Below are positions 57,307 to 64,000 of a DNA stretch of 64,000 nt, one piece after another. A program made the position numbers and the translations under genes. The DNA is from Streptomyces nigra (GTDB lineage: Bacteria; Actinomycetota; Actinomycetes; Streptomycetales; Streptomycetaceae): NCBI RefSeq assembly GCF_003074055.1, contig NZ_CP029043.1:2968501-3032500 (forward strand). Reading direction: 5' to 3'. Positions within the stretch are counted from its first letter, which is position 1. Each line of letters begins with the position of its first letter. The notes below the pieces were generated by a model that did no database searches, was not told where the DNA came from, and was given only the letters and a program-made list of their open reading frames with translations.

Positions 57307-58017
57307 TCAGCGGCCGGCGGGCCGGTGCCGCCGCGTCAGCCACAGGGCGCCCGCCGCGCCCGTCAGCAGGACGGTGGCGCCGAGCGTGCCGAGGGCGATC
57401 GCCGAGTCCTCCGGGCCGGTGCGCGGCAGCCCGGCCGCGCTGTCGCCGCCGGACGAGGAGCCGCCGGACGAGGTGCCCCCGGAGGTGGCGCCCGCTCCCC
57501 CGCCGCCCGCCGCCTTCACGTCGAGCGTGAGCGAGGGCCCGGGGTTGTTGGTGGGCGTGCAGGTGGTGGTCGTGCCGAGCGCCTTGATGGTGAGCACGCC
57601 CGCGGTGAACGTGACCTTGCCGCTCTTGCCGGGCGTGTAGGTGCCCGTCAGGTCGTTGATCTTGATGGGGGTGTTGGCCGGGATGGCCTCCTGGTTGGCC
57701 GGGCCGGTCACCTTCAGGGTGCCGCTGTCCGCGCCGCCCACCTTGATGGTCGCGCTCGGGCTCATCGCGCCCTTGCCGAGCTCCACCGGGCTGGAGGAGA
57801 CGCCCTTCTGCCACGACATGGTGATCCGGTAACCGGAGCCGCTGCGGACACCCTTGATGTCGATGGGTGAGACGGCGCTCTTGTCGCCGATCGGCGTCTT
57901 GCAGGCGTAGTCGACGTCGACGACCTCGGCCCGGGCCGCGGGGGCGGCCAGCAGCACCGCCGAGCCGGCCAGGGCCGCGGCCGTCGCGAGCGCGGCGGTT
58001 CGCTTCTGCTTCGACAC
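57307..58017 (-). CDS. Small surface protein with LPRTG sorting signal
   Basis: A 236-residue exported protein starting at a GTG with GAGGGG upstream. The signal peptide is TAAALATAAALAGSAVLLAA. The mature domain DYACKTPIGDKSAVSPIDI to TTTTCTPTNNPG has a Cys pair (positions near 38 and 153). A Gly/Ser-rich stalk follows (SGGTSSGGSSSGGDS). A complete sorting signal ends the protein: LPRTG, hydrophobic helix, RRHRPAGR. Its domain is repeated in the last gene of the operon. It is the first gene of the four-gene unit and likely attaches to peptidoglycan through a sortase. Function is unknown, perhaps adhesion or wall-surface structure. Confidence 0.87.
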   Translation of the reverse strand: MSKQKRTAALATAAALAGSAVLLAAPAARAEVVDVDYACKTPIGDKSAVSPIDIKGVRSGSGYRITMSWQKGVSSSPVELGKGAMSPSATIKVGGADSGTLKVTGPANQEAIPANTPIKINDLTGTYTPGKSGKVTFTAGVLTIKALGTTTTCTPTNNPGPSLTLDVKAAGGGGAGATSGGTSSGGSSSGGDSAAGLPRTGPEDSAIALGTLGATVLLTGAAGALWLTRRHRPAGR

Positions 58018-58279
58018 GGTCCCCTCATTCCTGACGGCGTATCAGATCGGCCGTCAAGGTACGCCCGGGGCCGTGAGGAAGGAAGACACGGCGCACACCG
58101 GAGTTGTGGCGATCCTGGGTGCGCCGGATGAAGGGGGTGACCCCGGGTAACGCGGGGTCGAAGAAGGGGGGTGTTTTTCGGGAGAGGGAAGCCGGGGGGT
58201 CCGGTCGGAGAATGGAGGCGAGGGCGGAGGCCGGCCGCCGTCCGCGGGAGGAACCGATTCTTCCCGCGGCCTCACAGGG

Positions 58280-58873
58280 CTAGGCGGGTGCGCCCAGCTC
58301 CGCCCACACGGTCTTGCCGACCTGCCCCGGCGTGCGCTGCACGCCCCAGTCCAGGCACAGCCGCTGCACGATGAACATGCCGTGTCCGCCGGGGCGGCCC
58401 GCGCGGTGCGGGGTGCGCGGGGCGGGCTGGCCGGTGCCCTTGTCGGCCACCTCGACGCGGATGACCTTGTTGTCCCAGGCGATCAGCAGCCGGTCGGGGC
58501 CCTCGGCGTGCAGGCAGGCGTTGGTGACGAGCTCGGAGACGACCAGCAGGACGTCCTCGGCGGCCGCCCGCTTGTCGGCGGAGGCGGCGGGCAGCCAGCC
58601 CCAGGCGTACAGCGCCTGACGGGCGAAGTCACGGGCGAGCGGGACGACGCCGCTCTGGTCCGCGAAGTCCAGGGTGCGGACCTGACGCCCACCGGACGGC
58701 TGTGCGGGCTCCACGGGCGCCAGGGGCGGCGCGGAGCCCCCCGTGGACGCCTCCGCGGCCGCCGAGCCCCCCGAGGAGCCCTCCGGCGCCGGAGCGGCGG
58801 CCCCGGACACCCCGGAAGCGCCGCTGGGCTCTGGGCCGCGGTCGCCCGGCGAGAAAGGCCGGGTGGTGCTCAT
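58280..58873 (-). CDS. prsI: Anti-sigma factor, RsbW-like kinase (PrsI-like)
   Basis: A 197-residue serine kinase/anti-sigma protein. The N-terminal 60 residues are low-complexity (Ser/Ala/Pro). The HATPase domain has N-box SELVTNACLHAEG and G-box VADKGTGQPAP, then GGHGMFIVQRL and KTVWAELG. RsbW-like proteins bind a SigB-type sigma factor and phosphorylate a STAS anti-anti-sigma partner. Both partners are encoded in this region (59106 and 59744). In S. coelicolor I recall the set as PrsI, ArsI and SigI. The 232-base gap to the STAS gene is longer than usual for an operon. Gene naming rests on order and memory, and the family call is firm. Confidence 0.85.
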   Translation of the reverse strand: MSTTRPFSPGDRGPEPSGASGVSGAAAPAPEGSSGGSAAAEASTGGSAPPLAPVEPAQPSGGRQVRTLDFADQSGVVPLARDFARQALYAWGWLPAASADKRAAAEDVLLVVSELVTNACLHAEGPDRLLIAWDNKVIRVEVADKGTGQPAPRTPHRAGRPGGHGMFIVQRLCLDWGVQRTPGQVGKTVWAELGAPA

Positions 58874-59105
58874 CAGCGCTTCACCTCACCGATTCACCAG
58901 TTCAACGTTCACTCTTCTTGGTCTGCACGCAGAGTCAGTACACCAGTACACGATCCTCGCCCGGGGCGCCCGGTCACCGCTCCAGCGCAGGTGGCCGACG
59001 TCACAGCCGACTGTTCCAGGATGTCTCCTGCCCGACCCGGGCGGGGGAACACCCCTTCTCTTCGGCCGAATGATGTGACGTCCGTTGCGCCGGCGACATA
59101 CGGGG

Positions 59106-59504
59106 TCAGCCGGAGCCGGCGGACCCGTCCGCGAGGGCGTCCTCGAGGGTGTCGTGGACCGTGAAGACCGCCTCGGCACCTGTGATCTCGAACACGCGCG
59201 CGACAACGGGCTGCATCCCGGCCAGGTGCACGCCACCGCCGGCGGCCTCCGCCTTCAGGCGCGCCCCGAGCAGGACGTTCAGACCCGTGGAGTCGCAGAA
59301 CTCCAACCGGGAGCAGTCGACCACCAGCCGGCTGAAGCCCTTCGTGAGGCACTCCTCGAGTGGCTCACGCAACAAATCGGCTGTGTGGTGGTCCAACTCA
59401 CCCACCGGGGTCACGACGGCACTGGAGCCCTCTTCGCGAACCTCCACCAGAAGTCGGCCAGACTGTGCGCTGCCGACCGTCCCGCGGTCCATGCCGTCTC
59501 TCAC
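59106..59504 (-). CDS. arsI: STAS anti-anti-sigma factor (ArsI-like)
   Basis: A 132-residue STAS-domain protein. The phosphorylation motif is CDSTGLNVLLGARL, whose Ser would be the target of the partner kinase. The core strand LLVEVREEGSSAVVTPVGEL and helix LADLLREPLEECLTK-like segment fit the fold. It binds the RsbW-like anti-sigma when unphosphorylated and frees the sigma factor. The GTG at 59504 is given; an ATG at 59492 (MDRGTVGS) with GAGAG upstream is equally plausible. A SigB-type promoter-like sequence lies 60-85 bases upstream. It is divergent from the sigma gene. Confidence 0.85.
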   Translation of the reverse strand: MRDGMDRGTVGSAQSGRLLVEVREEGSSAVVTPVGELDHHTADLLREPLEECLTKGFSRLVVDCSRLEFCDSTGLNVLLGARLKAEAAGGGVHLAGMQPVVARVFEITGAEAVFTVHDTLEDALADGSAGSG

Positions 59505-59564
59505 TCCCGACGTCGTGGCTGCTGACTGACGCTGTCGAACACTACGCCTTCCCTACGCCCTCCA

Positions 59565-59588
59565 ACACCCGAACATCCACCCACAAAC
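59565..59588 (-). promoter_or_regulatory. Candidate SigB-family promoter upstream of arsI
   Basis: On the minus strand, GTTT (59585-59588) and GGGTGT (59565-59570) are 14 bases apart. SigB-type consensus is GTTT-N13-15-GGGTAT. The site would start arsI transcription, suggesting autoregulation by SigI. Confidence 0.4.
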
Positions 59589-59743
59589 GGACATTTCAGA
59601 ACAGAGCGCACTTGCGGTGGGCTCCGGAAAGCCGATAGGGCTAGTAGAGACACGCAACCGACTCGGCCGGCTTTGGAGGCGCCGCACACCGCAGTGCACG
59701 CAAAGGCTTCGGCAGCCATATGCCGAGAACGATGGAGGACATC

Positions 59744-60694
59744 ATGTCACCCCGGCTCGACGCATCGCATACCCATGTCGCGACGTCGGCACCCCGACCG
59801 GAACATCTGGATCCCATCGAGCGCGGCGACGTACCCGCCGAACTGGCCCTCGGCCAGGACCTCGCTCACGACTTCGCCCCGGACGACGTACTCGCCGACC
59901 TCCCGGACATCCCCCCGTACGCCGAGGTGGGACCCGTGGACGCGCGGGCGTTGTCGAAGACCCTCTTCGAGCGGCTGGAGTCGCTGGAGGAAGGGACCCA
60001 CGACCACGCGTACGTCCGCAACACGCTGGTCGAACTGAACCTCGCCCTGGTCAAGTTCGCCGCCTCCCGCTTCCGCTCGCGCAGCGAGCCGATGGAGGAC
60101 ATCATCCAGGTCGGCACGATCGGCCTGATCAAGGCGATCGACCGCTTCGAGCTCAGCCGCGGCGTGGAGTTCCCCACGTTCGCGATGCCGACCATCATCG
60201 GCGAGATCAAGCGTTTCTTCCGGGACACCTCGTGGTCCGTGCGCGTCCCGCGCCGACTGCAGGAGCTCCGGCTCGACCTGGCCAAGGCCGGCGACGAACT
60301 CGCCCAGAAGCTCGACCGCGCCCCCACGGTGGCCGAGCTCGCCGAGCGTCTCGGTCTCAGCCGTGACGAGGTCGTCGAGGGCATGGCCGCGTCGAACGCC
60401 TACACCGCCTCCTCGCTGGACGCCCAGCCCGAGGAGGACGACGCCGAGGGCGCGCTGGCCGACCGGATCGGCTACGAGGACAACGGCATCGAGGGCATCG
60501 AGTACGTCGCCTCCTTGAAGCCCCTCATCGCCGAACTCCCGCCGCGCGACCGGAAGATCCTCTCCCTGCGCTTCGTCGCCGGGATGACGCAGTCCGAGAT
60601 CGGCGAAGAGCTCGGCATCTCCCAGATGCATGTCTCCCGTCTGCTGTCGCGCACGCTGGTGCGGCTCAGAAAGGGTCTGACGATCGAGGAGTGA
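59744..60694 (+). CDS. sigI: SigB/F-family stress sigma factor (SigI-like)
   Basis: A 316-residue sigma factor of the SigB/F/G subgroup. Region 2 includes NLALVKFAASRFRSRSEPME, DIIQVGTIGLIKAIDRFEL and FPTFAMPTIIGEIKRFFRDT. Region 3 is VRVPRRLQELRL. Region 4 has the helix-turn-helix MTQSEIGEELGISQMHVSRL. The ATG at 59744 has GGAGG five bases upstream. Upstream ATGs at 59720 and 59732 lack a ribosome binding site. The N-terminal 90 residues are variable. It directs RNA polymerase to stress promoters and is controlled by the adjacent kinase and STAS pair. It is likely the S. coelicolor SigI counterpart, from neighbourhood. Confidence 0.88.
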   Translation: MSPRLDASHTHVATSAPRPEHLDPIERGDVPAELALGQDLAHDFAPDDVLADLPDIPPYAEVGPVDARALSKTLFERLESLEEGTHDHAYVRNTLVELNLALVKFAASRFRSRSEPMEDIIQVGTIGLIKAIDRFELSRGVEFPTFAMPTIIGEIKRFFRDTSWSVRVPRRLQELRLDLAKAGDELAQKLDRAPTVAELAERLGLSRDEVVEGMAASNAYTASSLDAQPEEDDAEGALADRIGYEDNGIEGIEYVASLKPLIAELPPRDRKILSLRFVAGMTQSEIGEELGISQMHVSRLLSRTLVRLRKGLTIEE

Positions 60695-60736
60695 CGGTCC
60701 GTCGGAGGCCGTCCTCGCGCCTCGGACGAAACCGGG

Positions 60737-60786
60737 ACTGTGCCCGGTGCCCCGCCGAAACCAGTCGGCCGGGCACCGGGCACAGT
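60737..60786 (+). terminator. Long hairpin after sigI
   Basis: ACTGTGCCCGGTGCCC (60737-60752) pairs exactly with 60771-60786, and GCCGA/TCGGC (60754-60758, 60765-60769) extends the stem inward after one mismatch. There is no U tract. Confidence 0.8.
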
Positions 60787-60927
60787 GCTGTGCGGGTCTC
60801 GTGGGGACCGTCGGGGGTTACCGTCAGAAACCCTTTCCCCGATGCTTCCGTTCCTCCACTATGAGCCGTCAAACCCGCCGGTAGCCCCTTCACCGCGCGG
60901 GTCGTACGGCTGCGAGGAGGCGGCGCG

Positions 60928-62511
60928 ATGGCTGGGGACGACGGCACAGGCCCCGACCGTGAGGACCCCGGTCACCGGATCCACGCGGACGTCTCCGACG
61001 CCCGGCTGGCCGAACTCCTGCGCGGCCACACGACGACGGCGTACCCCGCCCTCCAGGAGCTGCGCGCCCGCCACCACGCGCACGTCCTCAGGTACGCGCG
61101 GCTGTGCGCCCCCGACGACGCCCTGGCACGTCAACTGGCCGCCGAGGCGGTCACGTCGGCGGCCCGGCGGACCGCGCGCGGCCTCGACCCGGGCCTGCCC
61201 TGGCGGCACCACCTCCTGCTCCTCGCCGCCAGAACGGCGGGGACCTGGGCGACGGACGAACGGGCGGCGGGCCTCGACCCCGCCCTGCTGCTCCTGCTGC
61301 GCTCGACCGGCCCCGACGGTCCGACGCCGTCCATGCTGACCGCCTTCTCGTCGCTGCCCGACCGCACCCAGGGCCTGATCTGGTACGGGATCGTGGAGGA
61401 GGAGCCGCCCGCGCGCACGGCGGCCCTGCTCGGCCTCACGCGCGAGGACGTCACGTACGGCACCGGGCCCGCTCTCCAGCAGCTGGCCCGCGCCTGTCTG
61501 CGCACCCGTCTCGCCGCGTCCGACGACCCCGACTGCCCCGACTTCGGCCGTCTCATCGAGGAGTCCGTACGCCCGGACAACCCGCGCGACAGCGCCGATC
61601 TGCGGGCGCACAGGGCTCGTTGCCCGCACTGCGCCGCCGCGCACGCCGAGCTGTCGGCGCTGCGGGACACCCCGCGCGCGGCCCTCGCGGAAGGGCTGCT
61701 GCCGTGGGGCGGTGCGGCGTACACCGGTGGCGCGGCGGAAGGGCGGACGGCGTCCGTCCGGGCCCAGCGGGCACGGCCGGGACGCGCGCGGGAGTCACGC
61801 CCGGACCGGCGTCAGGTGGTCCTCGTGTCGGCGGCGCTCGGGGTGGCCGTGCTGCCGCTGGTGCTGTTCCTGGTGGCCCAGGCGGGGTCGGACGCGGGGG
61901 ACCCGGCCGGCGCGGCGGCGAGCGTTCCTCCGGTGGCGGTGACGAGTGCGGTGAACGAGCCGACCATCTCCTCCACGTCGTCCCCTCCGCCGTCGAGATC
62001 GGCCTCTCCGTCTCCGTCTCCGTCGCCGTCCCCATCGCGGAAGTCCCCGTCGCCCTCGAAGAGTTCGGCACCCACGAAGTCGCCGACGGCCGAGGCGGGC
62101 CCGCCGTCCTCGTCGTTCGCGCAGGTCGTGAACACCGGTTCGGGGCTGTGCCTGGATGTGGGCGGCGCCTTCTTCGACGGGACCGACGTGATCACGGCCC
62201 GCTGCTCCGGGTCGCGCACCCAGCGCTGGCGCGTCGACAGGGACCGCGGGGTGCTCCAGTCCGCCGCCGACCCAGATTTCTGCCTGGACAGCCGGGGCGA
62301 CACGGACCGGGGCGTCGGGATCTGGGACTGCGACTCGGTCGACGGCCGCAACGGGCGGAACCTGAGGTTCGTGGTGGACGGCGACGGGCTGATCCGCCCC
62401 GTCATCGCCCTCGGGACGGCCCTCACCCCGGACGGCGGCGTGGGCGACGGGCTGTCGCTGGAACCCGTGGGCGGCGGCTCCGGCCAGCGGTGGCGGGCCG
62501 GAGCGGCCTGA
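60928..62511 (+). CDS. Sigma-factor-like/zinc-finger membrane protein with ricin-type lectin domain
   Basis: A 527-residue membrane protein with a GAGGAGG site eight bases before the ATG. Residues 1-195 are helical and resemble ECF sigma factors (LRARHHAHVLRYARLC, SLPDRTQGLIWYGIVEEEPP, TAALLGLTREDV), with a weak region 2/4 character. His228-x3-Cys232-x2-Cys235 (HRARCPHC) matches the zinc motif of anti-sigma factors. A transmembrane helix (about 297-317), a Ser/Pro stalk (SPSPSPSPSPSRKSPSPSKS) and a ricin-type beta-trefoil lectin (395-527; GSGLCLDVGG, QRWRVDRDRG) follow. The lectin would be outside the cell. A signalling protein that senses glycans is a fair guess; no partner gene is proven. 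Confidence 0.8.
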   Translation: MAGDDGTGPDREDPGHRIHADVSDARLAELLRGHTTTAYPALQELRARHHAHVLRYARLCAPDDALARQLAAEAVTSAARRTARGLDPGLPWRHHLLLLAARTAGTWATDERAAGLDPALLLLLRSTGPDGPTPSMLTAFSSLPDRTQGLIWYGIVEEEPPARTAALLGLTREDVTYGTGPALQQLARACLRTRLAASDDPDCPDFGRLIEESVRPDNPRDSADLRAHRARCPHCAAAHAELSALRDTPRAALAEGLLPWGGAAYTGGAAEGRTASVRAQRARPGRARESRPDRRQVVLVSAALGVAVLPLVLFLVAQAGSDAGDPAGAAASVPPVAVTSAVNEPTISSTSSPPPSRSASPSPSPSPSPSRKSPSPSKSSAPTKSPTAEAGPPSSSFAQVVNTGSGLCLDVGGAFFDGTDVITARCSGSRTQRWRVDRDRGVLQSAADPDFCLDSRGDTDRGVGIWDCDSVDGRNGRNLRFVVDGDGLIRPVIALGTALTPDGGVGDGLSLEPVGGGSGQRWRAGAA

Positions 62512-63726
62512 TCAGGCCACGCGGACGCCGCGCCGCCACACCTCGCTCACCAGGGGCACGCCGGGCCGGTAGGCCAGGTGCACGTGGCTCGGGGCGTCGA
62601 GCAGCAGCAGGTCGGCGCGGGCGCCCGGGGTGAGCCGGCCGACGTCGTCCCGGCGCAGGGCCGCCGCGCCGCCCGCGGTGGCCGACCAGACCGCCTCGTC
62701 GGGGGTCATCCCCATGTCCCGCACGGCGAGCGCCACGCAGAACGGCACCGACGAGGTGTACGACGAGCCCGGGTTGCAGTCGGTGGACAGGGCCACGGTG
62801 ACCCCCGCGTCCAGCAGCCGGCGGGCGTCCGGCCACTCGGCCCGGGTGGAGAACTCGGCGCCGGGCAGCAGGGTCGCGACGGTACGGCTGTGGGCGAGCG
62901 CGTCGACGTCGGCGTCCGTGAGGTGGGTGCAGTGGTCGGCGCTGGCCGCGTCCAGCTCCACGGCCAGCTGGACGCCGGGGCCGTACGAGAGCTGGTTGGC
63001 GTGGACGCGCGGGTGCAGGCCCCTGGCCTTGCCGGCGGTGAGGATCGCGCGGGCCTGGTCGCCGTCGAAGGCGCCCTTCTCGCAGAACACGTCGATCCAG
63101 CGGGCGTACGGCGCGCAGGCGTCCAGCATCGGGCCGGTGACGAGGTCGACGTAGGCCGCCGGGTCGTCGGCGTGGTCCGGGGAGACGATGTGCGCGCCGA
63201 GGTAGGTGACCTCGTCGGTGTGGGCGGCGGCGATGCGCAGGGCGCGGGCCTCGTCCTCGACGGTCAGGCCGTAGCCGGACTTGGTCTCGAAGGTGGTGGT
63301 GCCCTGGCGGAGGGCCTCGGCGAGGTGCCGGGTGAGGTTCGCCTCCAGCTCGGTGTCGCTCGCGGCGCGGGTGGCGGCGACGGTGGTGCGGATGCCGCCC
63401 GCGCTGTACGGCCGCCCGGACATCCGGGCGTTGAACTCCTCGGTGCGGTCGCCCGCGAAGACGAGGTGCGAGTGGGAGTCGACGAAGCCCGGGACGACCG
63501 CCCGGCCACCGGCGTCGACCCGGTTGTCAGTGGCGGGTGCTTTCCTTTGATCACCGGTCCACACGACGCGGTCGCCCTCGATGGCGACCGCCGCGTCGTG
63601 GACCAGTCCGAGGGGGGAACTGTCACCTAGGGAGGGGTCGTTGGTGACCAGGGCGGCGATGTTGGTGATGAGCGTGCTGGCGGTGCTCGCCGAGTGGGCG
63701 GGGCTGACGGTCGTCGCGTTGCTCAT
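62512..63726 (-). CDS. hutI: Imidazolonepropionase
   Basis: A 404-residue metal-dependent amidohydrolase hydrolysing 4-imidazolone-5-propanoate to N-formimidoyl-L-glutamate in histidine degradation. It has the HxH metal motif in [18 protein letters not shown], the substrate segment [18 protein letters not shown], metal-binding His in RVHANQL and ADHCTHL, and the Asp in [11 protein letters not shown]. The ATG at 63726 with GAGGA upstream was chosen. An ATG at 63783 would overlap the hutF stop by 4 bases (ATGA) and lengthen it by 19 residues. Its stop abuts the lectin-fusion stop with no gap. Confidence 0.95.
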   Translation of the reverse strand: MSNATTVSPAHSASTASTLITNIAALVTNDPSLGDSSPLGLVHDAAVAIEGDRVVWTGDQRKAPATDNRVDAGGRAVVPGFVDSHSHLVFAGDRTEEFNARMSGRPYSAGGIRTTVAATRAASDTELEANLTRHLAEALRQGTTTFETKSGYGLTVEDEARALRIAAAHTDEVTYLGAHIVSPDHADDPAAYVDLVTGPMLDACAPYARWIDVFCEKGAFDGDQARAILTAGKARGLHPRVHANQLSYGPGVQLAVELDAASADHCTHLTDADVDALAHSRTVATLLPGAEFSTRAEWPDARRLLDAGVTVALSTDCNPGSSYTSSVPFCVALAVRDMGMTPDEAVWSATAGGAAALRRDDVGRLTPGARADLLLLDAPSHVHLAYRPGVPLVSEVWRRGVRVA

Positions 63727-63779
63727 GGCGTCCTCGGTTGCCTTCTCTGCGGTGGGGTGGGGGGCGGAGCGGCCCGGGG

Positions 63780-64000
63780 TCATCCGCGCAGGGCTCCGAC
63801 GGCGTCCGCGAGGGCCCGCGGCACATCCGGTACGAGGGTGTGGGCCCCGTCCCGCACGACGTGCCGGCCGGCCACGACCGTATGCGACACGTCCGCTGCC
63901 GACGCGGCGAATACGGCCGTCTCGGCCCCGAACCGCGGAAGCGGCCCTGCCGTCCTGACGGAGTCCATCGCGATCGTCGTGAAGTCGGCGAGCGCACCGG
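63780..64000 (-). CDS. hutF: Formimidoylglutamate deiminase, 3' end (partial)
   Basis: The last 73 residues of an amidohydrolase, open to the window edge on the 5' side. The [15 protein letters not shown] motif and the ending [20 protein letters not shown] match the C-terminus of HutF, which converts N-formimidoyl-L-glutamate to N-formyl-L-glutamate. It directly precedes hutI in the same direction, consistent with a histidine-use operon. Truncation is from the window, not from the gene. Confidence 0.82.
   Translation of the reverse strand, partial: GALADFTTIAMDSVRTAGPLPRFGAETAVFAASAADVSHTVVAGRHVVRDGAHTLVPDVPRALADAVGALRG

Noticed and set aside
61981-62080. Repeated CCGTCTCCGTCT-type DNA
   Set aside because: Explained by the Ser/Pro stalk of the lectin fusion.

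Overview
This 64 kb window is high-GC actinobacterial DNA and almost certainly a Streptomyces chromosome core region. The evidence is very high third-codon-position GC, many GTG starts with AGGAGG-type ribosome binding sites, a full-length WhiB developmental regulator, a SigB-family partner-switching module, F420 biosynthesis genes, LytR-CpsA-Psr (LCP) paralogues and long T-poor hairpin terminators. No rRNA, tRNA, CRISPR array, prophage or intact insertion sequence was seen. The only mobile-DNA candidate is an 82 bp inverted-repeat element at 45040-45121.

Layout. 0-7 kb: SpoIIM-like and RDD membrane proteins, an unknown protein, S-adenosylhomocysteinase (ahcY), and an orphan fructose-type PTS permease with IIB-IIC-IIA order. 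7-12.4 kb: a minus-strand run with a cation diffusion facilitator, manA, a SIS-domain isomerase-like protein, a 56-residue Trm112-like protein and manB. 12.4-21.1 kb: lactate permease, DUF3499, a zincin-like protein, a DUF5719 protein overlapping a 1232-residue glycosyltransferase, and whiB. 21.8-26.8 kb: a cysteine dioxygenase-like cupin, fbiA-fbiB (coenzyme F420), an AlkA-like glycosylase and manC. 27-40.2 kb: a cell-envelope district with an exported amidase, five LCP ligases, a family 2 glycosyltransferase and a small secreted protein. 40.2-45.1 kb: a Cys/Met-rich copper-binding protein, an acyl-CoA dehydrogenase, UDP-glucose dehydrogenase, a CGNR protein and tandem VOC proteins. 45.1-52 kb: two dipeptidase-family genes (one lacking all metal ligands), purE, purK, GtrA and a two-component system. 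52.5-58 kb: a POT peptide transporter and a four-gene operon of exported, sortase-anchored or membrane-anchored proteins. 58.3-64 kb: prsI-arsI/sigI-like stress sigma module, a sigma-like/zinc-finger/ricin-lectin fusion, hutI and the 3' end of hutF.

How the genes fit together. manA, manB and manC convert fructose-6-phosphate to GDP-mannose. The glycosyltransferases, GtrA, UDP-glucose dehydrogenase and LCP proteins plausibly use or attach wall glycopolymers. fbiA and fbiB are sequential F420 steps. purK, purE and an active-looking dipeptidase are translationally coupled. The order ahcY, manA, SIS, manB, DUF3499, zincin, whiB, fbiA, fbiB, manC, LCP, TIGR03089, acyl-CoA dehydrogenase, purE, purK, GtrA resembles, from memory, a Mycobacterium tuberculosis block (Rv3248c to Rv3277). 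If so, this is an ancient actinobacterial backbone with Streptomyces-specific insertions.

The most interesting items for follow-up are the sortase-substrate/DUF916-like operon (54.1-58.0 kb), the sigma/ZAS/lectin fusion (60.9 kb), the metal-site-less dipeptidase paralogue (45.2 kb), the MITE-like element that supplies a stop codon (45.04 kb), and a cluster of GTTACC half-sites (44.2 kb). All functional assignments are read from sequence motifs and family knowledge; no database search was run.
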